Assembly: GCF_018991925.1 (NCBI RefSeq)
Contig: NW_024732238.1
Coordinates: forward strand, 8,202,642-8,266,641
DNA: 64,000 nt
DNA from: Homarus americanus
Taxonomy: Eukaryota; Arthropoda; Malacostraca; Decapoda; Nephropidae
Direction of reading: 5' to 3'
Both the position numbers and the translations under genes were made by a program. Below are positions 59,667-64,000 of this stretch, one piece after another (the stretch's first letter is position 1; every line of letters starts with the position of its first letter). The notes beneath the pieces were generated by a model, which saw only the letters and a list, made by a program, of their open reading frames with translations, did not search any database and had not been told where the DNA came from.

Positions 59667-60051
59667 TAAGTAATCACCAATTTGCTGCTCAAAACACACA
59701 GTCTACATTCAGTTCATAAAATACCATAACCCAGTGGATTGCTTAACTTTTCATTGTAACTTTTTTTTACTCTCCAAGTGAACAGATTCAATAATAATCT
59801 TGGACAATTCTGATGACAGATTGACCAGATTTTACTCTTAATCCTAAAAAGTAAATTTATTTACCCAATATTAATTATCATGACACATTGCACAGTATAT
59901 AAAGGCTCATAAATATCAACTAACTAAAATGCAGCAATTAAATTTTTTTAAGTATAATGGTGTGTTAATTACATCAGCACATATGAGGACCTACAGTAAT
60001 ATCACTGAAAACTAAGAATGCATATTAAGAATGACTCTGGAACATCATTTA
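59667..60051. other. Intergenic; nothing recognised
   Basis: AT-rich flank of the retrotransposon without a supported feature. Confidence 0.5.
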
Positions 60052-60243
60052 TTACAGAATCACTTTTCTTGCTTTCTTGGTTGCAAAGTCATCAATTACA
60101 CTGTCAAAATTCATAGAATTCGTTATCTTCTGTTCAATTGATACAATAGCTATGTTAGATAAACGTTCTTGGGCCATAGATGATCGCAAGTAATTCTTAG
60201 TTAGTTTCAGCTAACTAAAACTGCGTTCACAGGAAGCAATTTG
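60052..60243 (-). pseudogene. hAT transposase dimerisation-domain fragment
   Basis: The minus strand reads QIASCERSFS, stop, LKLTKNYLRSSMAQERLSNI, AIVSIEQKITNSMNFD and ends KKARKVIL-stop. This is the C-terminal hAT dimerisation (hATC) domain as found in ZMYM1-like and related hAT proteins: SCERSFSxLKLIKxxLRSxMxQERL. One TAG interrupts it, where a Lys or Gln codon is expected. Upstream of residue Gln the match stops abruptly at GGCGCC-rich sequence, so only the last 60 or so codons survive. No TIRs were seen. Confidence 0.75.
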
Positions 60244-60466
60244 GCGCCCCTCTCACCTTGGCGCCCAAGGCGGCTGCCCCTTCTGCCACCCACGAGGTAC
60301 GCACCTGATCCCAGGGGATGACAAGCCTAGTCACAAGACCATGCAGTCAGACACTGATACATTGGTACTCGTGTCTCGCAGGATGCGCTCTGACTTTTGA
60401 TATGGAGACAATGGGAGTTAGAACACACCAAAGCGTGGGTAACGTACAAGAATTAAATCTAAATTA

Positions 60467-60803
60467 TTACGAATAAGTAGGTGGTGACATAGTGGTTAGT
60501 GACTCGTCCTGTGGTAGGAGGTCCCTGACAGTGGGACAGTCAAGGCAATAGTGTTGAAGGGCGTTAGCATTGGGGCAGTTGCATAGTTTACAGGAAGAGA
60601 AGTGTGGGTCATCCCCCATCTCATATACTTGTCAGAAAGGTCTGTATCCGAACGTAATGCGGGCAGAGACAACATTATGTCTGCAGACCATAAGTCCACG
60701 TCGACGATACTTATGTGGATAAGGAAGAAAGTGATCATAGTGTTGGATGGATATATTTTCAGCCCGTATACTATCCCTGCGAAGAACGTATTCTTTCATT
60801 AGG
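60467..60803 (-). pseudogene. LINE ORF2 C-terminal fragment with Cys-His cluster
   Basis: A minus-strand frame of about 112 codons, broken by one TGA (60632-60634) in place of an expected Trp: EYVLRRDSIRAENISIQHYD, YRRRGLMVCRHNVVSARITF, then CKLCNCPNANALQHYCLDCP and a stop at 60467-60469. The CX2C...HXCX2C arrangement near the end is typical of the C-terminal zinc motif of several LINE ORF2 proteins. It is too short to name the clade. Confidence 0.65.
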
Positions 60804-61791
60804 TCATGCTGAGCTTATATTTTGGCCTAAAAGATCCTGATTGGACAGCCATAATTTCGAGAATCGGTTATTGATTAATATCAATAGAAAGATTTGCAAA
60901 TAAACATGTGTAATGCTTTGTGTCTTTTATATTTATCTTAAGTTAAAATATTTGGGCCATTAATAATTTATTGGTACTTTTTACTTTCAATACATGTGTA
61001 CTTTATGAATGTGATATTTTTTTACTTCTACTTGAGTACATTGAACTTTTTTGGAAACTTTTATTTCTAAATGAGTAATATTTTGCCAATGTAACACTAC
61101 TTTTACATAAGTAACAAAGTCCGGTACTTTTTACAACTGGTGATATTACGGTTTTCTTTTCTTGTTTCGTTCTTAACAAAATCATGGAGTCCTAGAAATA
61201 CAATGACGTGTTACACTACATGTACTAGCCGGTTCTGATAACATACTTCGACATACTGTTAACGGGGATACACTATACACTCAGTAATATATATTTCGCA
61301 ATGCAAATTTGAATGATGACAGACACATCAACTGAGAGAGATTATCATTATCTTGCGAAGTTGAACTATTTGTTATTATAGGTTACTTAACATACAGGTG
61401 TGGGCGGTACAAATTATTTATTTTCCTTTGTAAATACGGATATATTACACGGCTGCAACGAGTCACGTGATGTGTATTTTCCTTCCCACACTTGGTTGGT
61501 AAGATTATGTTGGGTAGGTTAGTTTCTGTTAATCTAACCAAACCTTACCAACCTACGTAACCTAACCTCACAAGCCTAACGTAATGGAAGAAAGAATATA
61601 TCTGTCATTTTACTCACTATCGCCACTCCGCTCGTGTAATATTTTCATCCATCTTGGGCAAAACTGAGAGGTAGCGCCCCTTCCGACCAAATGTATACTG
61701 TCATGAGTGCTCAAAAAATGTTTCGTCTCAAACACAAACATCAATGATTTAACAGATAATAGTCCATTGTGGCGACTATTACAGATCATTG
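60804..61791. other. Intergenic; nothing recognised
   Basis: AT-rich sequence with short scattered CCTAACCT/GGTTAG motifs near 61500-61580. No coding or transposon feature is supported. Confidence 0.5.
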
Positions 61792-61891
61792 NNNNNNNNN
61801 NNNNNNNNNNNNNNNNNNNNNNNNNNNNNNNNNNNNNNNNNNNNNNNNNNNNNNNNNNNNNNNNNNNNNNNNNNNNNNNNNNNNNNNNNNN
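61792..61891. other. Assembly gap (100 N)
   Basis: Exactly 100 undetermined bases, the usual placeholder for a gap of unknown size. Sequence on either side may not be contiguous. Confidence 0.98.
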
Positions 61892-62309
61892 ATGACATTT
61901 TCAACTCGTCTCCGCTAGGTGGACAGCCCACCTGCTATCTACCCCTCCCACTCTTCTTCCCGTTTCCACGCTTTACTTCTCTCTCTCTCTCCTCTCCTTT
62001 CCCAGTGCAAAGTCATTTGCCACTTTACTTCATTATCATCATCATCATCAGGGAGACCATTCTACACTCGGCTACCGGACCAGCAACATCTCTCACAGCT
62101 CTTCACCACCCAGCTTCCTCAGAAACCTCCTCGCCCTACAGGACCTCTGAGCAAGCTTCTCCACCTAGTCACTCCTGAGCACTGCGCTATACAACAATAT
62201 ATATACAAAAAGAGCATTGTGAGTTTCTATTCTACCTCATTCCTGATTGTGAGATATCTACATGTACGTATGTTTGTGTGCCCATACTAAGATAATTGAC
62301 AACTGGCCA
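61892..62309. other. Post-gap region; nothing firm
   Basis: A CT-rich stretch and an ATCATCATC run, with no recognised domain. It could be part of the adjacent BEL element, but I cannot show this. Confidence 0.35.
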
Positions 62310-63636
62310 CATACAGTACGCTACACTCCTCTCCTGGTCGCTGGCCTTGAGTTTGGTTGCACCTTGATAGCTAGCTGATCACCTTCCAGGAACCACCTAA
62401 CCCTCAGGGCTCGCTCCATTGGCAATTTGTCTTGCCTCAGATCAATTTCCTTCAGTGCATTTTGCCTCTCCTCCGGTGGGATGGTAGCCAACACTCCTTT
62501 GTGATTACTGGCCCACTTAGTTAACCGAAATCCTCCAAACGCCAACAGTTTTCTAAGCTGACACATGCTTCATTTGATGAGTCCAGCGACATGAGTAGGT
62601 TGTCAACATAGAAGTTGACTTCCACTTGCGCCACCATATCGGGAAACTCGTATCTGTGGTCTTGAAATGTGCGCCGGAGAGCGTAAGTTGCACATGAAAG
62701 GCTCCACACCCCACCAAAGATGTGCTCCTTCATCCTGTAAGTTACTGGCTCTCTACTCAGGTCCCCATTCTCCCACCAGAGGAATCTTAACACATCTCGA
62801 TGTTCTGGCGCTACATGGATTTGATGGTACATAGCCTCCACATCTGCCATGATGGCTGTAGTTCCTTGGCGAAATCTACACAGGACTCCAAGTAATTTGT
62901 TGTTGAAGTCTGGACCTTGTAGTACCTGGTTGTTCAGCAATGTCCTTTTGTGTTTGGCTGCACAGTCAAAAACTATGCGTACTTTGTTTGGCTTATTTGG
63001 GTTCAACACTGGGTGAGGAGGCAGATACCAGACCAGTCCAGTATCTGACTCCAACTGGAACTTAGGCACTGATTCAGCATATCCTTCAGCAAGCAGTTTA
63101 TTTATTTCCTCTACGTATCCTTGTCGCAGCCGTGCGGTCTTGGATAGTCTCCTTCGAAGCCCATCTAGTCGACGCTCCGCCATGGCCGTGTTGCTTGGGA
63201 GTTCCGTGTTCTCATTACGGAACGGTTTGGGAAATTGGCCTATTTTTCCGGCCATGTACGAACTGTCGTTGGCTTTCTGGGCCATGCCAGCATCAGAGGT
63301 GCCTGCCATTGGCTCCTGTTTCACAAGACCTTGAAAATTTTGCTTCATTCCACCCTTGCTTGTGTTTGACATACTTGCAGTAAGTGCCTCCCTTCGTTCT
63401 TGATGCAACAGTCTAGAATGCTTCTCTTTGCACCCATCAGTGCCACACCTGAAGCGTGACCAACACTCAGCAACAAGGTGGCCCACTCTCAGACACAAGA
63501 AACAGCAACGTAATCTTTTTACCCTCTCTAACCTCTCCCTCACTGACATGCTCCGGAATTTGTCGCACCCTGCTAATTCATGTGCTCTGGAACACACTGG
63601 GCACGTGTTTTCTTCTTTCCTTGTGGTTATCAGCAT
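62310..63636 (-). pseudogene. BEL/Pao retrotransposon fragment (gag zinc knuckle joined to RT)
   Basis: On the minus strand a 371-codon frame starts near 63636 with a cysteine-rich gag end ([16 protein letters not shown], then CCFLCLRVGHLVAEC, CGTDGCKEKH). It then passes, without a recognisable protease, to a BEL-type reverse transcriptase: YVEEINKLLAEGYAESVP, DTGLVWYLPPHPVLNP, KVRIVFDCAA, LLGVLCRFRQ, ADVEAMYHQIHV and the catalytic-site segment NFYVDNLL (YVDN at 62599-62610). A frameshift near 62567 leads into the next segment (FGGFRLTKWASN, RALRVRWFLEGDQL, VQPNSRPATRRG), which stops at 62321. RNase H, integrase and LTRs are absent. Protease loss without frame loss suggests an internal deletion. 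Confidence 0.85.
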
Positions 63637-63672
63637 ATACCTAGATCACGTGCACCTACAGTGATTTACTTG

Positions 63673-64000
<328 letters not shown>

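Overview
This is a eukaryotic, arthropod-like genomic window, most likely from a decapod crustacean. The evidence is a split JNK gene whose protein is closest in character to arthropod JNKs, very long (TA)n arrays, and very many TA-target DNA transposons. Short runs of the arthropod telomere motif (TTAGG) also occur. It holds no prokaryotic gene, CRISPR array or rRNA/tRNA gene that I can support, and it contains one 100-N assembly gap (61792-61891).

The host gene is c-Jun N-terminal kinase (JNK, Drosophila basket) on the minus strand. Seven coding exons run from 52796 down to 437 and give 333 in-frame residues with all kinase landmarks: Gly-rich loop, K55, E73, D151, D169 and the T183-P-Y185 activation motif. 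Every junction has GT/AG, and phases match from exon to exon. The C-terminal exon(s) lie left of base 1. Introns occupy about 51 kb and are made largely of transposable elements.

Intronic layout, left to right: a small palindromic MITE (2.05-2.44 kb); a nested stack inside a probable hAT-type element (5.56-12.1 kb); a broken Tigger transposase and more MITEs (12.3-14.8 kb); a LINE 3' end, a pogo-type MITE and a mariner relic (18-20.2 kb); a 1.5 kb Tigger-type element (20.8-22.3 kb); a decayed CR1-like LINE broken by later insertions (24.6-29.9 kb); a 1.6 kb TIR element (30.0-31.6 kb); a foldback element (35.9-36.1 kb); a dense run of MITEs separated by (TA)n, (CATA)n and (GATA)n arrays (37.9-49.3 kb). 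That run includes a 2.6 kb Tigger with an almost full transposase gene (44944-47571). A 42-bp minisatellite lies at 51.1-51.45 kb.

Upstream of JNK lies a complete but inactivated Ty3/Gypsy retrotransposon with two LTRs (53977-59666). It is followed by a hAT dimerisation-domain fragment, a LINE C-terminal fragment, the gap, a BEL/Pao fragment (about 62310-63636) and a second copy of the 1.6 kb TIR element running off the right edge.

How the parts relate: the 2.6 kb Tigger is a plausible source of the transposase that moved the shorter elements sharing its termini and remnants of its C-terminal coding region. I found no clear new multi-gene biological system. The most unusual structures are a recurrent hairpin-forming unit carried in direct repeats by elements with three different TIR types, a poly(A)-ended SINE-like unit shared by unrelated elements, and a GC-rich foldback element with telomere-like repeats between its arms. 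TIR family labels A-I below are mine.
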